This document shows, one piece after another, positions 25,690 through 34,697 of a stretch of DNA of 64,000 bases. The notes beneath the pieces are model-generated. The model worked only from the letters and a program-made list of their open reading frames with translations. It was not told the DNA's origin and searched no databases. The DNA is from Actinoplanes sp. M2I2. Lineage in GTDB: Bacteria; Actinomycetota; Actinomycetes; Mycobacteriales; Micromonosporaceae. Both the position numbers and the translations under genes were made by a program. The stretch's first letter is position 1, and every line of letters begins with the position of its first letter. The DNA is taken from NCBI RefSeq assembly GCF_023544445.1, contig NZ_JALPVJ010000001.1, positions 124,001 to 188,000 of the forward strand, given 5' to 3'.

Positions 25690-27336
25690 ATGGGCGACCA
25701 CATCACCGAGATCGTCGTCTTCACCCTTCTGTTCCTGCTGGTCAGCGGCATGGGCTTCGTCGCCGCGCGGTGGCGGGCGCCCAAGGACATGGAACACCTC
25801 GACGAGTGGGGGCTGGGCGGCCGCAGCTTCGGCGGGTGGATCACCTGGTTCCTGGTCGGCGGTGACCTCTACACGGCGTACACGTTCGTCGCCGTACCCG
25901 CCCTGATCTTCGGCGCCGGAGCGGCCGGGTTCTTCGCCGTGCCGTACACGATCATCATCTATCCGCTGTTCTTCCTGATCCTGATCCGGCTCTGGTCGGT
26001 CTCGCACCGCCACGGTTTCGTCACGCCGGCCGACTTCGTGCGCACCCGGTTCGACTCGCCGACGCTGGCGTTGCTGATCGCGATCACCGGCATCGTCGCC
26101 ACCATGCCGTACATCGCCCTGCAGTTGATCGGCATCGAAGCGGTGCTCAAGACCATGGGCGTGACCGGCGACAGCATGCTGGCGAGACACGCGCCGATCA
26201 TCATCGCGTTCGCGATCCTCGCCGCTTACACGTATCAGTCGGGCCTGCGGGCGCCCGCGCTGATCGCCTTCGTCAAGGACACGCTGATCTACATCGTGAT
26301 CATCGTGGCCGTCATCTATCTGCCCTACAAGCTGGGCGGCTGGGGCACGATCTTCGACGCGGCCGAGGCGAAGTTCGACGCCTCGCCCAACCCGAACGAC
26401 GGCATCACCCTGAACGCCAACAATCAGATCCAATACATCACGCTGGCGATCGGCTCGGCGCTCGCGCTGTTCCTCTACCCGCACAGCATCACCGGCGTTC
26501 TGGCCAGCAAGAACCGCAACGTGATCAAGCGGAACATGTCGGCCCTGCCGGCCTACAGCTTCCTGCTCGGGCTGCTCGCGCTTCTCGGGTACGCGGCCAT
26601 CGCGTCCGGGGTGAAGCCGCTGGCCGACCCCGCGACCGGCAAGGTGGACAGCAACACGGTCGTACCGCTGCTCTTCGACATGCAGTTCCCGGCGTGGTTC
26701 GCCGGCGTCGCCTTCGCCGCGATCGGCATCGGCGCCCTGGTGCCGGCCGCGATCATGTCGATCGCCGCGGCCAACCTGTTCACCCGCAACATCTACAAGG
26801 AGTACCTGAAGAAGGACGCCACCAACGCCCAGGAGGCGCGCGTCTCGAAAATCACGTCGCTGGTCGTCAAGGTCGGCGCGGTGGCCTGCATCGTCTTCCT
26901 CGACCCGCAGTTCTCGATCGACCTGCAGCTCATCGGCGGCATCATCATCCTGCAGACCGCGCCCGCGGTGGCGCTCGGCCTGTTCACCCGCTGGCTGCAC
27001 CGTGGCGGGCTGATCGCCGGCTGGGTCGCCGGCATGGGCCTGTCGATGTGGATGCTCTGGCAGATCCCGAACGCGGCGACCGGGCGGGCCCACTTCGGCG
27101 GCTCGGCGTTCCCGCTGTCCGACTTCGGCTTCGACACGAAGCGCACGATCTACGTCGGCTTCGTCACGGTCCTGGTCAACCTGCTGGTGGCCGTGATCGC
27201 CACGCTGATCCTGCGGGCCGCGAAGAGCCCGGAGGGCGTGGACGGCACCACGCGGGACGACTACTTCGCCGACGAGGGCGACCCGCGCATCGACAAGGAC
27301 GTGGTCGCCACGGTCGACCGCCCGTCGTCGACCTGA
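25690..27336 (+). CDS. Monocarboxylate permease, sodium:solute symporter family (MctP-like)
   Basis: 548 residues with about 13 hydrophobic helices. LDEWGLGGRSFGGWITWFLVGGDLYTAYTF near residue 40 and the later SALALFLYPHSITGVLASKN are typical of SSS-family permeases of the MctP group, which take up lactate, pyruvate and related monocarboxylates. The C-terminal tail is charged and cytoplasmic. It forms an operon with the DUF3311 gene and is followed by a strong terminator. Confidence 0.88.
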   Translation: MGDHITEIVVFTLLFLLVSGMGFVAARWRAPKDMEHLDEWGLGGRSFGGWITWFLVGGDLYTAYTFVAVPALIFGAGAAGFFAVPYTIIIYPLFFLILIRLWSVSHRHGFVTPADFVRTRFDSPTLALLIAITGIVATMPYIALQLIGIEAVLKTMGVTGDSMLARHAPIIIAFAILAAYTYQSGLRAPALIAFVKDTLIYIVIIVAVIYLPYKLGGWGTIFDAAEAKFDASPNPNDGITLNANNQIQYITLAIGSALALFLYPHSITGVLASKNRNVIKRNMSALPAYSFLLGLLALLGYAAIASGVKPLADPATGKVDSNTVVPLLFDMQFPAWFAGVAFAAIGIGALVPAAIMSIAAANLFTRNIYKEYLKKDATNAQEARVSKITSLVVKVGAVACIVFLDPQFSIDLQLIGGIIILQTAPAVALGLFTRWLHRGGLIAGWVAGMGLSMWMLWQIPNAATGRAHFGGSAFPLSDFGFDTKRTIYVGFVTVLVNLLVAVIATLILRAAKSPEGVDGTTRDDYFADEGDPRIDKDVVATVDRPSST

Positions 27337-27366
27337 CCGAGCCTGGCCCGCTCCCGGGCCAAGGAG

Positions 27367-27404
27367 ACGCCGCGCCCTCCGCCAAGGGCGCGGCGTTCTC
27401 TGTT
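27367..27404 (+). terminator. Rho-independent terminator of the permease operon
   Basis: ACGCCGCGCCCT and AGGGCGCGGCGT form a perfect 12-bp stem over a 6-nt loop, followed by TCTCTGTT. Confidence 0.88.
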
Positions 27405-27431
27405 CCCCGACCGGTGCTGTTCAATGGCCCG

Positions 27432-28013
27432 GTGACACGAGACTGGGTCGGCTGGCACGACGAGTACGCGACCCCGGGCTCCGCACTGGCCCGGCGGCTC
27501 GAGGTGGTGCGCGGCCACCTGCGCCCGCTGCTCGACCGCCCCCGCAGCGTGATCAGCATGTGCGCCGGCGACGGTCGCGACGTCCTCCCGCTGCTGCCCG
27601 CGGGCTCCCGCGCGGTGCTCGTCGAGGGGGATCCGGTGCTCGCCGACCGGGCCCGCCGCTCGGCCGCCGACGGCGTCACCGTGCTCACCGCCGACGCCGG
27701 CACGACCACCCCGTACGCCCCGGTCGCCCCGGCCGAGATCGTGCTGGCCTGCGGCGTCTTCGGCAACATCGCCGACGAGGACACCCGCCGGACGATCGCG
27801 GCGCTGCCCAGCCTGCTCGCCCCCGGCGGCACGGTCGTCTGGACCCGCGCCGGCTCCGAGGCCGAGACCGTACGCGACGTCTTCGCCGCCAACGGATTCG
27901 CCGAGCTGGCCTTCACCGCGCCGTCCGACGCCCGCTTCCGGGTCGGCGTGCACCGCCTGACCCGCGCCCCCGACCCGTTCCTACCGGACGTCCGCCTCTT
28001 CACCTTCACCTGA
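27432..28013 (+). CDS. Class I SAM-dependent methyltransferase-like protein
   Basis: 193 residues. RSVISMCAGDGRDVLPLLP is motif I, AVLVEGDPVLADRAR motif II, AEIVLACGVFGNIADEDTRR motif IV and LLAPGGTVVWTRAG motif VI. The substrate is unknown. Start GTG 27432. Its last 33 bases overlap, in antisense, the 3' end of the convergent VOC-family gene. Confidence 0.85.
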   Translation: MTRDWVGWHDEYATPGSALARRLEVVRGHLRPLLDRPRSVISMCAGDGRDVLPLLPAGSRAVLVEGDPVLADRARRSAADGVTVLTADAGTTTPYAPVAPAEIVLACGVFGNIADEDTRRTIAALPSLLAPGGTVVWTRAGSEAETVRDVFAANGFAELAFTAPSDARFRVGVHRLTRAPDPFLPDVRLFTFT

Positions 28014-28454
28014 TGCGCCGTCGCCTGATCCACCGTCACCTGATCCACCATCGCCCGACGCCGGCTCCGACTCGTCCAGGTACAGGCAGAACGGGTGCCC
28101 GGCCGGATCGATCATGACCCGTACGGTGGCCTGCGGCTGGAAGTCGGCCCGGGTCGCCCCGACGGCGACCGCGTGGGCCACCGCCTCGTCGAGGTCGTCC
28201 ACCTCGATCTCCAGGTGCATCGACATCTGCGGCCGCCCCGGTTCGGCCGGCCAGACCGGCCGCACATAGTTCTCCTCGGTCTGGAACCCGAGGTTGTAAC
28301 CCGCGTCCGCACCGGGCGAGACAGCACCCCCGAGCCCGTTCTCGGCCGGGAAGAACTGCCAATCCAGCAGCCGCGCGTAGAACCGCCCCAGCGCAGCCCC
28401 GTCCGGCGCGTCCAACGTCACGCCCCACCACTGCTTCCGCCTCCGTAGCGGCAT
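27981..28454 (-). CDS. VOC (glyoxalase/bleomycin-resistance) family protein
   Basis: 157 residues, one complete VOC domain of two beta-alpha-beta-beta-beta halves: VTLDAPDGAALGRFYARLLDW at the start and HLEIEVDDLDEAVAHAVAVGA with DPAGHPFCLY at the end. The C-terminus is a Gly/Ser/Asp repeat (GDGGS type) encoded by 15-bp DNA repeats. ATG start at 28454 with GGAGGAGGACGC upstream. Substrate unknown. Confidence 0.85.
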   Translation of the reverse strand: MPLRRRKQWWGVTLDAPDGAALGRFYARLLDWQFFPAENGLGGAVSPGADAGYNLGFQTEENYVRPVWPAEPGRPQMSMHLEIEVDDLDEAVAHAVAVGATRADFQPQATVRVMIDPAGHPFCLYLDESEPASGDGGSGDGGSGDGASGEGEEADVR

Positions 28455-28518
28455 CGCGTCCTCCTCCGGTTCGTGAGCCGAGTCCCCGCGCTGACCATCA
28501 TCGATTACGGTCAGGAGC

Positions 28519-29664
28519 ATGATCGGCACTGAGGTCTCTGGTCTGCGGCGGGCTCGGGTCGCCACGTCGGCGATCTTCGCGGCTCACGGGGCCGTGACGG
28601 GGACGTTCGCGGCGCGGGTGCCGTGGATCGCGGACCACGTCGGGGTGGGGCCGGGTGGGCTGGGGATCGCGTTGCTGATGCCGGGGGTCGGGGCGCTCGT
28701 GGCCATGCCGCTGTCGGGGCGGCTCGTGCACCGGTTCGATCTGCGGTCGCTGGTGCGGGTGCTGATGCTCTGCTGGGTCGGGGTGTTGCTGCTGCCGGCG
28801 CTGCCGACCTCGCTGTGGCTGCTCTGTCTGGCGCTCGTCGGGTACGGCGCGGCCGCCGGGCTGGCCGATGTGGCCATGAACGCGCACGCCGTGCTGGTCG
28901 AGGATCGGTACGGCCGGTCGGTCATGTCCAGCTTCCACGGGTGGTGGAGCGTGGGCGGCCTGGGCGGGTCGGCGATCGCCGTGTTCGCGGCGCGGGAAGG
29001 GCTCGGGGCGCCGGCTCACTTCGCGATCGCCGTGGCCGTGCTCGCCGTCGTGGTGCTGGTGGCCTCGCCGGGCATCGTGCCGCACCGGCCCGAGCCGTCG
29101 CTCGAGGAGCCGCCCGCGTTTGCGCTGCCGTCCCGCGCCGTGCTGCCGATCGGGCTGATCGGGCTGTGCGCGGTCTTCGCCGAGGGCGTCAGCCTCGACT
29201 GGGCGGCGGTCTACGTACGGGATCTGCTCGGCAGCCCGGCGGCGACCGCGGCGGCCACGGTCTCGATCTTCTCGGTGTGCATGGCCGTGGCCCGCTTCGG
29301 CGGTGACTGGGTGGTGCGCAAGCTGGGGCCGGTCACGACGGTGCGGATCAGCGGGGTGTTCGCGACCGCCGGCGCGTTGATGATCGTGGTGTTCGAGCCG
29401 GTGGCGCTGGTGATCGCCGGCTTCGGGCTGCTCGGCATCGGCATCGCCGTGGTGGTGCCGCTGGTCTTCGCGGCGGCCGGGCGCAGCAGCGAACACCCGG
29501 GGCGCAGCATCGCCGGGGTGGCCGGCATCGCGTACGGAAGTGGTCTGATCGCCCCGGGCATCATCGGGGGGATCGCCCACCTGTCGTCGCTCACGGTGTC
29601 GTTCGGCGTGATCGTCGGCCTGATGGTGATCATGACTCTGGGGGCGTCGGTTCTGCGGCGCTGA
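28519..29664 (+). CDS. MFS transporter
   Basis: 381 residues with 12 predicted helices. RVPWIADHVGVGPGGLGIALLMPGVGALVAMPLSGRL resembles the YbjJ-type MFS group of unknown substrate. ATG start with CAGGAG upstream. It is divergent from the VOC-family gene by 64 bases. Its last codons and stop form the first unit of a 16-bp tandem repeat. Confidence 0.85.
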   Translation: MIGTEVSGLRRARVATSAIFAAHGAVTGTFAARVPWIADHVGVGPGGLGIALLMPGVGALVAMPLSGRLVHRFDLRSLVRVLMLCWVGVLLLPALPTSLWLLCLALVGYGAAAGLADVAMNAHAVLVEDRYGRSVMSSFHGWWSVGGLGGSAIAVFAAREGLGAPAHFAIAVAVLAVVVLVASPGIVPHRPEPSLEEPPAFALPSRAVLPIGLIGLCAVFAEGVSLDWAAVYVRDLLGSPAATAAATVSIFSVCMAVARFGGDWVVRKLGPVTTVRISGVFATAGALMIVVFEPVALVIAGFGLLGIGIAVVVPLVFAAAGRSSEHPGRSIAGVAGIAYGSGLIAPGIIGGIAHLSSLTVSFGVIVGLMVIMTLGASVLRR

Positions 29665-29745
29665 GGTCCTGCGGCGCTGAGGTCCTGCGGCGCTGAGGTC
29701 CTGCGGCGCTGAGGTCCTGCGGCGCTGAGGTCCTGCGGCGCTGAG
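29653..29745. repeat. 16-bp tandem repeat, 6 copies, spanning the MFS stop codon
   Basis: Six almost identical units CTGCGGCGCTGAGGTC. The first unit contains the transporter's stop codon (CGC TGA). Because the period is not a multiple of three, successive copies present TGA in shifting frames. Confidence 0.92.
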
Positions 29746-29769
29746 CCGCGTCTCCGAAGTGGAGCCGGC

Positions 29770-30249
29770 TCAGCCGGTGTGGGCGGCTGTCGAGGGCCAG
29801 ATGCCGCCGTCGGCGAAGCGCGCCGCCCAGTAGAACGGGTTGACCTCGAGCAGCGTGCGCGTCGACCACCCGGACGGGCTCTGCGGATCGCCCACCCCGA
29901 CCTGCACCTCCGGGCCCCACAGCGCGAGACGCTCCTGGCAGATGCCGCACGGGGCCAGCACCACGATGTCGTCGCTGCCGGGCTTGCGGCTCACGCACAC
30001 CGACGCCGTCACCCGCTTGTCCAGCGTGTAGGCCTGGCAGATGGCTCCGGTCTCGTGGCACAGGGTGACGCCCATGTTGATGTTGTCGAGGCAGACGCTG
30101 GTGAGGATCTGACCGTCCTCGAGATACACCGCGGCTGCCCCGCCGTACTCCTCGGCCGACCATCGGCGGTTCATCTGGTCGACGGCCGCGTCCACGAGGC
30201 GCTGATCGAGCTGCATGGCGTTGGAGGCTACGGCACCTCCGTCGCTCAT
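29770..30249 (-). CDS. Cytidine deaminase-like protein
   Basis: 159 residues of the cytidine deaminase fold. Zinc ligands and the catalytic Glu are visible as CHETGAI (CxE form of the usual C/HAE) and PCGICQE, the PCxxC motif. EYGGAAAVYLEDGQI and the long C-terminal part resemble stand-alone actinobacterial deaminases, which may act on cytidine or on an antibiotic such as blasticidin S. The ATG overlaps the stop of the upstream gene, so the two are coupled. Confidence 0.85.
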   Translation of the reverse strand: MSDGGAVASNAMQLDQRLVDAAVDQMNRRWSAEEYGGAAAVYLEDGQILTSVCLDNINMGVTLCHETGAICQAYTLDKRVTASVCVSRKPGSDDIVVLAPCGICQERLALWGPEVQVGVGDPQSPSGWSTRTLLEVNPFYWAARFADGGIWPSTAAHTG

Positions 30250-30698
30250 CGTCGATCCAGCAGGCGGTGGGCCTCGGCGAGCACGTCCGCGTCGATCAGC
30301 TGAGTCGCCCGTCGGTGGTCCGAGAGGTACTCCCGGCCGAGCACGAACAGCCGGTCCGCGAAATCGGAACTCGACCCGATGGCCCGCCAGAGGAAGTCGG
30401 CGGGCACCAACTCCCCGGCGATCGCCTGGGAGGCCAGATGCCGTACGGCGATGCGCTGGGCCTCGTGCGCGTCCGGCGCGTAGTGCTCGAGGCCGACGTC
30501 GCGCAGCGCCGCCTCCAGGAGCGCGGGCGCTTCCTCCTCGGCGTCCTTGCGCATCACCCCAGCCAGAATCGCGACGTTGTCGCCGTCATGCCCGGCGACG
30601 AGCAGGGCGCAGGCGGCGTCGACCAGCTCGGCGGCGTCATCACCCTCGACGCTCCACAGCGCCGCCGCCAGCCGCATCCTTTCCAGCGCATCGTCCAT
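30246..30698 (-). CDS. Conserved hypothetical protein
   Basis: 150 residues, mostly alpha-helical and acidic, with no signal peptide or membrane segment. I do not recognise a domain; the pattern RLAAALWSVEGDDAAELVDAACALL suggests a helical repeat. Its stop overlaps the start of the deaminase gene (ATGA overlap), so they form an operon and may work together. Confidence 0.7.
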   Translation of the reverse strand: MDDALERMRLAAALWSVEGDDAAELVDAACALLVAGHDGDNVAILAGVMRKDAEEEAPALLEAALRDVGLEHYAPDAHEAQRIAVRHLASQAIAGELVPADFLWRAIGSSSDFADRLFVLGREYLSDHRRATQLIDADVLAEAHRLLDRR

Positions 30699-30780
30699 CC
30701 CGTCAGGATCCTTGCTCCCGTACGCGCCGTCGCGCGCATCACCGCCTCGCCGGACGCCTCGGGAAAGCGCGCTCAGCCGG

Positions 30781-31320
30781 TCACCGCTTCTTGCCGGGGG
30801 TATGCATGTCGATCAGCTGCGAGACCATTTCGGCCGCGAACGCCATGGGCGCCATGCGCAGGGCCAATGCCCGCGTGGGATGCGGGTGGCCGTCCCGGGT
30901 GAGGCGGGCCAGCCAGCGCTTCTCGAGCTGGTGCCGGCCGAACGTCATTGCGATCGTGACGCCCATCACGCCGACGAGCGCGGCAGTCTGGCGCTTGTCG
31001 AGCGTGAACTCCGCGATCGGCTTCGCCGGGTCGGCGTCGGCCGTGGCCGGTTCGCCGGACCCGTCGGAGTCGGCGGCCGCGGGCTCCGGGGAGTCGGCCG
31101 GCTTGTCGCGCAGCGCGTCCACCTCCGAGCGGATCTCGCGGAAGGCCCGTCGTGCATCGGGCGCGGCGGCTGCATAGCCGGCCGCGCCGACCGCGACGAG
31201 GCCCAGGCGGACCAGCCGTCGCTTCGCGGGCGGCAGTTCGCGGGCGGCGATCCAGGCGCTGGTGAAGGCGGTGTTCAGGGTGGCCACGGTGACGGCGCGC
31301 GAATAGGAAGCGGAAGCCAT
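30781..31320 (-). CDS. Hypothetical membrane-associated protein
   Basis: 179 residues. A hydrophobic segment (LVRLGLVAVGAAGYAAAAP, about residues 37-55) and a second (TAALVGVMGVTIAMTFG, about 112-128) flank a disordered acidic linker rich in Asp, Ala and Pro. Function unknown. ATG at 31320; an open frame upstream lacks a better start. Confidence 0.6.
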   Translation of the reverse strand: MASASYSRAVTVATLNTAFTSAWIAARELPPAKRRLVRLGLVAVGAAGYAAAAPDARRAFREIRSEVDALRDKPADSPEPAAADSDGSGEPATADADPAKPIAEFTLDKRQTAALVGVMGVTIAMTFGRHQLEKRWLARLTRDGHPHPTRALALRMAPMAFAAEMVSQLIDMHTPGKKR

Positions 31321-31409
31321 GAACCGACCGTAGCCCTCCCTGGCAACCGGATCGGACGCCTCGGGCGACGCGGCGCCGGCCCGGGGAGCCGTAGTCTTAG
31401 ACTCCCGCC

Positions 31410-31963
31410 GTGACGTGGTCAGTGCGGACGTACGACCCGGCCGACGAACCGTCCTGGCTGCGGTGCCGGGTGCTGGGTTTCCTGGACACCGCGTACTTCG
31501 ACGACGTCTGGCCGGTGAAGCCGCCGTCCGCGGGCCTGGATCTGGTCGCGGCGACCGCCGGCACGGTCGCCGGAATCCTGACGGCGACCGTGAACCGGGA
31601 GGCGGCCACCATCGACACCGTGGTGGTCCACCCGGATTTCCGGCGGCAGGGCGGGCTCTGCTCGACGAGGCGATCCCGCTGCTGCGCGCGGACGGCGTCA
31701 CAGAGCTCGATGCCTGGACCCGGGACGATCGGGGCACGCTGACCTGGTACCGGAGTCTGGGCTTCGCGGAAAGCAGTCACTACCTCCACGTGTACGCGGA
31801 CCGGTACGCCGGCCCGGCGGAGCCGGAGAGCGCCGGCCTCACCGCCCGGCCGGGCCTCAAACCGATGGCCGGCTTCCTGCACGGGCGGATGCCCGACGAG
31901 CAGTGGGCCCGCGAACACTTCCGCCGCGTCCACGTCTGCCGCCGCTTCGCGCGTCGGTTGTGA
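31410..31963 (+). pseudogene. GNAT acetyltransferase with a single-base frameshift
   Basis: Two overlapping frames together give one GNAT protein. The first (GTG 31410) encodes the N-terminal part up to VVVHPDFRRQG; the second continues with RALLDEAIPLLRADGVTELDAWTRDD and LTWYRSLGFAESSHYLHVY to the stop at 31963. The junction is at about 31650 in GGCAGGGCGGGCTC; one extra C or G there would restore FRRQGRALLDEA, the acetyl-CoA-binding loop. Either a recent inactivating deletion or a sequencing error in a G/C run. Confidence 0.75.
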
Positions 31964-32012
31964 CCCGCCCGCCCGGCCGCGCCGCGTCCCCGGGCCGGCG
32001 TAGCTTGAAAAA

Positions 32013-32387
32013 ATGAGCGAGCCGCGGGTACTGGTGATCGGGCTGGATCCGTACCGGGTGCCCGGGCCGTGGGATCCGGCGCCCGTGGCCGAGAAGATCG
32101 CGGCCGGGATAGCCGAGTTCGCGGCGGCCGGGGTGGGCGCCGAGAGCTGCCTCGTCGGTCTCGACGGCAGCGACGACATCGAGGCGGTCGTGACGGCCGC
32201 GCTCGGGCGGTGCTCATGGGAGGTCGTCGTCATCGGCGGTGGCCTTCGGACCGAGGACCAGCTCGACCTGTTCGAGCTGGTGGTCAACCTCGTGCACCGG
32301 CACGCGGCCGGGGCGGCGATCGCCTTCAACAGCACGCCGTCGGACACCTTCGAAGCGGCGGCACGCCGGCTCACGCCGCCGGTCTGA
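32013..32387 (+). CDS. Conserved hypothetical protein
   Basis: 124 residues with a Rossmann-like or flavodoxin-like pattern: RVLVIGLDPYRVPGPWD at the N-terminus and WEVVVIGGGLRTEDQLDLFELVVNLVHRHA near residue 75. No catalytic motif I can name. ATG start; an AT-rich GAAAAA stretch lies directly upstream. Unknown role. Confidence 0.7.
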   Translation: MSEPRVLVIGLDPYRVPGPWDPAPVAEKIAAGIAEFAAAGVGAESCLVGLDGSDDIEAVVTAALGRCSWEVVVIGGGLRTEDQLDLFELVVNLVHRHAAGAAIAFNSTPSDTFEAAARRLTPPV

Positions 32388-32415
32388 GCGCCCGCCGGGG
32401 TGAGACCATGCTGCG

Positions 32416-32970
32416 ATGCGGACGTCGGTGGGGGTTGTGCACGCGGTCGTGAACGGGCTCCGGGCCGGGGACGACGTCGAGGCGTCCGACCGCGGGCGGG
32501 TGCTGGCCTGGCTCGAGCGGACCGACGACGTGTTCCGGCGGGCCAAACCGGCCACCCCGGAGCAGCACCTGGTGTCGTACGTCGTGCCGGTCGATCCCCG
32601 CGACGGGGCGGTCCTGCTGGTCGACCACGTGAACGCCGGGCTCTGGCTGCCGCCGGGCGGGCACGTCGAGCCCGACGAGGATCCGCTGGTCAGCGCCCAG
32701 CGGGAGATCGGCGAGGAACTGGGGCTCGACGGTTCGCGGGTGTCGCGGGAGCCGGTGTTCCTCACGGTCACCCGCACCGTCGGCCTTGACGCCGGGCACA
32801 CCGACGTCAGTCTCTGGTACCTGCTGCCCTGCGAACAGGAGCAGCCTCTGGTGGTGGACGACGAAGAGTTCCACCGCGTGCGCTGGTGGTCGAAAGCGGA
32901 GCTGGCGGCGGCCGACCCGGCCCGGTTCGACCCGCACTTCTTCCGGTTCCTCACCAAGATCGACGGCTGA
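32416..32970 (+). CDS. NUDIX hydrolase
   Basis: 184 residues. The Nudix box GX5EX7REUXEEXGU is present as GHVEPDE..DPLVSAQREIGEELGL at about residues 82-104; the last strand carries HTDVSLWYLL. It would hydrolyse a nucleoside diphosphate linked to another moiety; the substrate is unknown. The N-terminal 45 residues (RTSVGVVHAVVNGLRAGDDVEASDR) form an additional helical region. Start ATG 32416, 29 bases after the upstream gene, possibly cotranscribed. Confidence 0.92.
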   Translation: MRTSVGVVHAVVNGLRAGDDVEASDRGRVLAWLERTDDVFRRAKPATPEQHLVSYVVPVDPRDGAVLLVDHVNAGLWLPPGGHVEPDEDPLVSAQREIGEELGLDGSRVSREPVFLTVTRTVGLDAGHTDVSLWYLLPCEQEQPLVVDDEEFHRVRWWSKAELAAADPARFDPHFFRFLTKIDG

Positions 32971-33427
32971 ACGCCCCGGTCGCGACACGCTCGCGGTGTC
33001 GCTGCGATTGCCGGCCGCGCGGGCGGGCGCGGATGCCGGAAACCGGCCGCAGAATCAGCGCCGACTCAGCTCCGCCGGGCCGGGGACCGGCGGGTTCAGC
33101 GGGGCCAGGCCGAAATGCTTGACCGTCAGATCGGTGACCTCGTCAGGACAGCGCGGTGTTGTCGACACGCAGGTCGTCGTCGCGGCCGTCGAACTCGGTC
33201 GTCGAGTTGAGCATGTGGCGCCGTCGGCCTGCAACAACAGCGCACAAGACCGGTCGAGGTCGCGTTTGGGCGGCTTCTCGGCCGGGCGATCAGGCCGGTG
33301 TTGCGGGCGAGCCGGACGGTCTGTGTCGCCTCGAGTCGAGATGCGGACCCGGGCGCCACGCCGGAGGAACAGCTCGAGAGGCGGTGGCTCACTGATCTTG
33401 AAAGCGATCGTTCGGTGCGCGCCGGCG
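32971..33427. other. Intergenic region, possible gene relic
   Basis: 457 bases without a supported gene. On the minus strand a fragment ending NSTTEFDGRDDDLRVDNTALS at about 33150 reads like a protein C-terminus, but the frame is broken upstream. This could be the remains of a decayed gene; I cannot identify the family. Confidence 0.3.
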
Positions 33428-34192
33428 TCAGCGGACAGCGCGATACAGCAGCAACAGCCCGATCACCGTGCCGAAAGCGACGATCACCGCCCGCAGCACC
33501 CCCGACGGCAGGCGGCGGGCCACCTTGGCCCCCGCGTACCCGCCGACCACCGTGGCCGGCGCCAGGATCAGCACCGCGCCCCAGTTGACCGGCGCGAACA
33601 CCGCGAACACCAGCACCGTGACCAGCCCGACCGCGGCCGACAGCACGTTCTTGAGCGCGTTGATGCGGTTGAGTGGCTCGTCCAGGATCAGGGCGAGCGC
33701 CGCGACGTACATGACCCCCAGGGCCGCGCCGAAGTAGCCGCCGTAGATCGCCCCGACGAACACGACGACCTGCAACGAGACGGCCGCCCGGCGCGCCGAC
33801 ATGTGCCGGGGGTGCCCGACCAGGCCGCGCAGCCGTTCCTGGAAGGCCAGCGTGGCGGCGGCGCCGAGCACCAGGAACGGCACGATCAGCTCGAAGGCGC
33901 GGGCCGGGGTGAGCAGCAGCACCGCGCAGCCCGCGGCCGAGCCGACCACGCAGGTGGGCAGGATGTGGACGAGCCGGGCCCGTTGCCCGGCGAGGTCGGC
34001 CCGGCTGCCCACCACGCTCGAGACGTACCCGGGGAAGACCGAGATCGAGTTGGTCACGTTGGCCGCCACCGAGGGCAGGCCCGTCGCGATCAGGCCGGGG
34101 AAGGTGATCAGCGACCCGCCGCCGGCGATCGCGTTCATCGCCCCGGCGGCGAGGCCGGCCACCACCAGCAGCAGGACATGTGAGAGATCCAT
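33428..34192 (-). CDS. Sulfite exporter TauE/SafE-family permease
   Basis: 254 residues with about eight transmembrane helices. AAGAMNAIAGGGSLITFPGLIATGLP near the N-terminus and GAIYGGYFGAALGVMYVAAL in the second half are the duplicated family motifs. Members export sulfite, sulfoacetate or other organic anions; the substrate here is not clear. ATG start at 34192; divergent from rnpB. Confidence 0.9.
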   Translation of the reverse strand: MDLSHVLLLVVAGLAAGAMNAIAGGGSLITFPGLIATGLPSVAANVTNSISVFPGYVSSVVGSRADLAGQRARLVHILPTCVVGSAAGCAVLLLTPARAFELIVPFLVLGAAATLAFQERLRGLVGHPRHMSARRAAVSLQVVVFVGAIYGGYFGAALGVMYVAALALILDEPLNRINALKNVLSAAVGLVTVLVFAVFAPVNWGAVLILAPATVVGGYAGAKVARRLPSGVLRAVIVAFGTVIGLLLLYRAVR

Positions 34193-34263
34193 GGTGAGGT
34201 CGAATCTACGGGCCCGGACGGCCGGTGGGGGAGCCGCCGAGGCGGTCCGTAGACTGACCGGGC

Positions 34264-34675
34264 GACGGACGAGTCGGCCAGGCGGTCGCGTCGGCGCCCT
34301 CCGGGGTGCCGCCGAGGAACGTCCGGACTCCGCAGAGCAGGGTGGTTGTTAACGGCAACCCGGGGTGACCCGCGGGACAGTGCCACAGAGAACAGACCGC
34401 CGGCCTTCACGGGCCGGTAAGGGTGAAACGGTGAGGTAAGAGCTCACCAGCACCCCGGGCGACCGGGGTGGCTAGGTAAACCCCACCCGGAGCAAGGCCA
34501 AGCAAGGCCACCACCGCGAGGCGGTGGCCGGCGCAGGCGTTCGAGGGCTGCTCGCCCGAGCCTGCGGGTAGGCCGCAAGAGCCGAGCCGGCAACGGCCGG
34601 CCGAGATGGATGACCGCCCATGGCGGCCTTCGGGCCGCCGGGACAGAATCCGGCGTACCGGCTGACTCGTCCGTC
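34264..34675 (+). ncRNA. rnpB: RNase P RNA, bacterial type A
   Basis: The catalytic RNA that matures tRNA 5' ends. The P1 helix is formed by GACGGACGAGTC at the 5' end and GACTCGTCCGTC at the 3' end. Conserved elements are visible: GAGGAACGTCCGGACTCC, the ACAGTGCCACAGAGAA region, GGTGAAACGGTGAGGTAAGAGCTCACC, GGTAAACCCCACCCGGAGCAAG and the 3' ACAGAATCCGGCG. Length is about 412 nt. The final 30 bases are repeated at 44291-44320, marking the insertion site of the element that follows. Confidence 0.96.
34646..34675 (+). repeat. Left attachment site: 3' end of rnpB
   Basis: 30-bp direct repeat beginning GAATCCGGCGTACCGGCTG and ending in GACTCGTCCGTC. It matches 44291-44320 with one mismatch. Here it is the functional end of rnpB. 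Confidence 0.9.
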
Positions 34676-34697
34676 ACCCTCCTGGTCAGGGTGCTTT
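34675..34697 (+). terminator. Terminator of rnpB
   Basis: CACCCT-cctggtc-AGGGTG followed by CTTTG, directly after the mature RNA end. It lies in element DNA, so the element brings its own terminator for the restored rnpB. Confidence 0.75.

Noticed and set aside
34464..34640. Open frames within rnpB
   Set aside because: The conserved RNase P RNA secondary structure explains the region.
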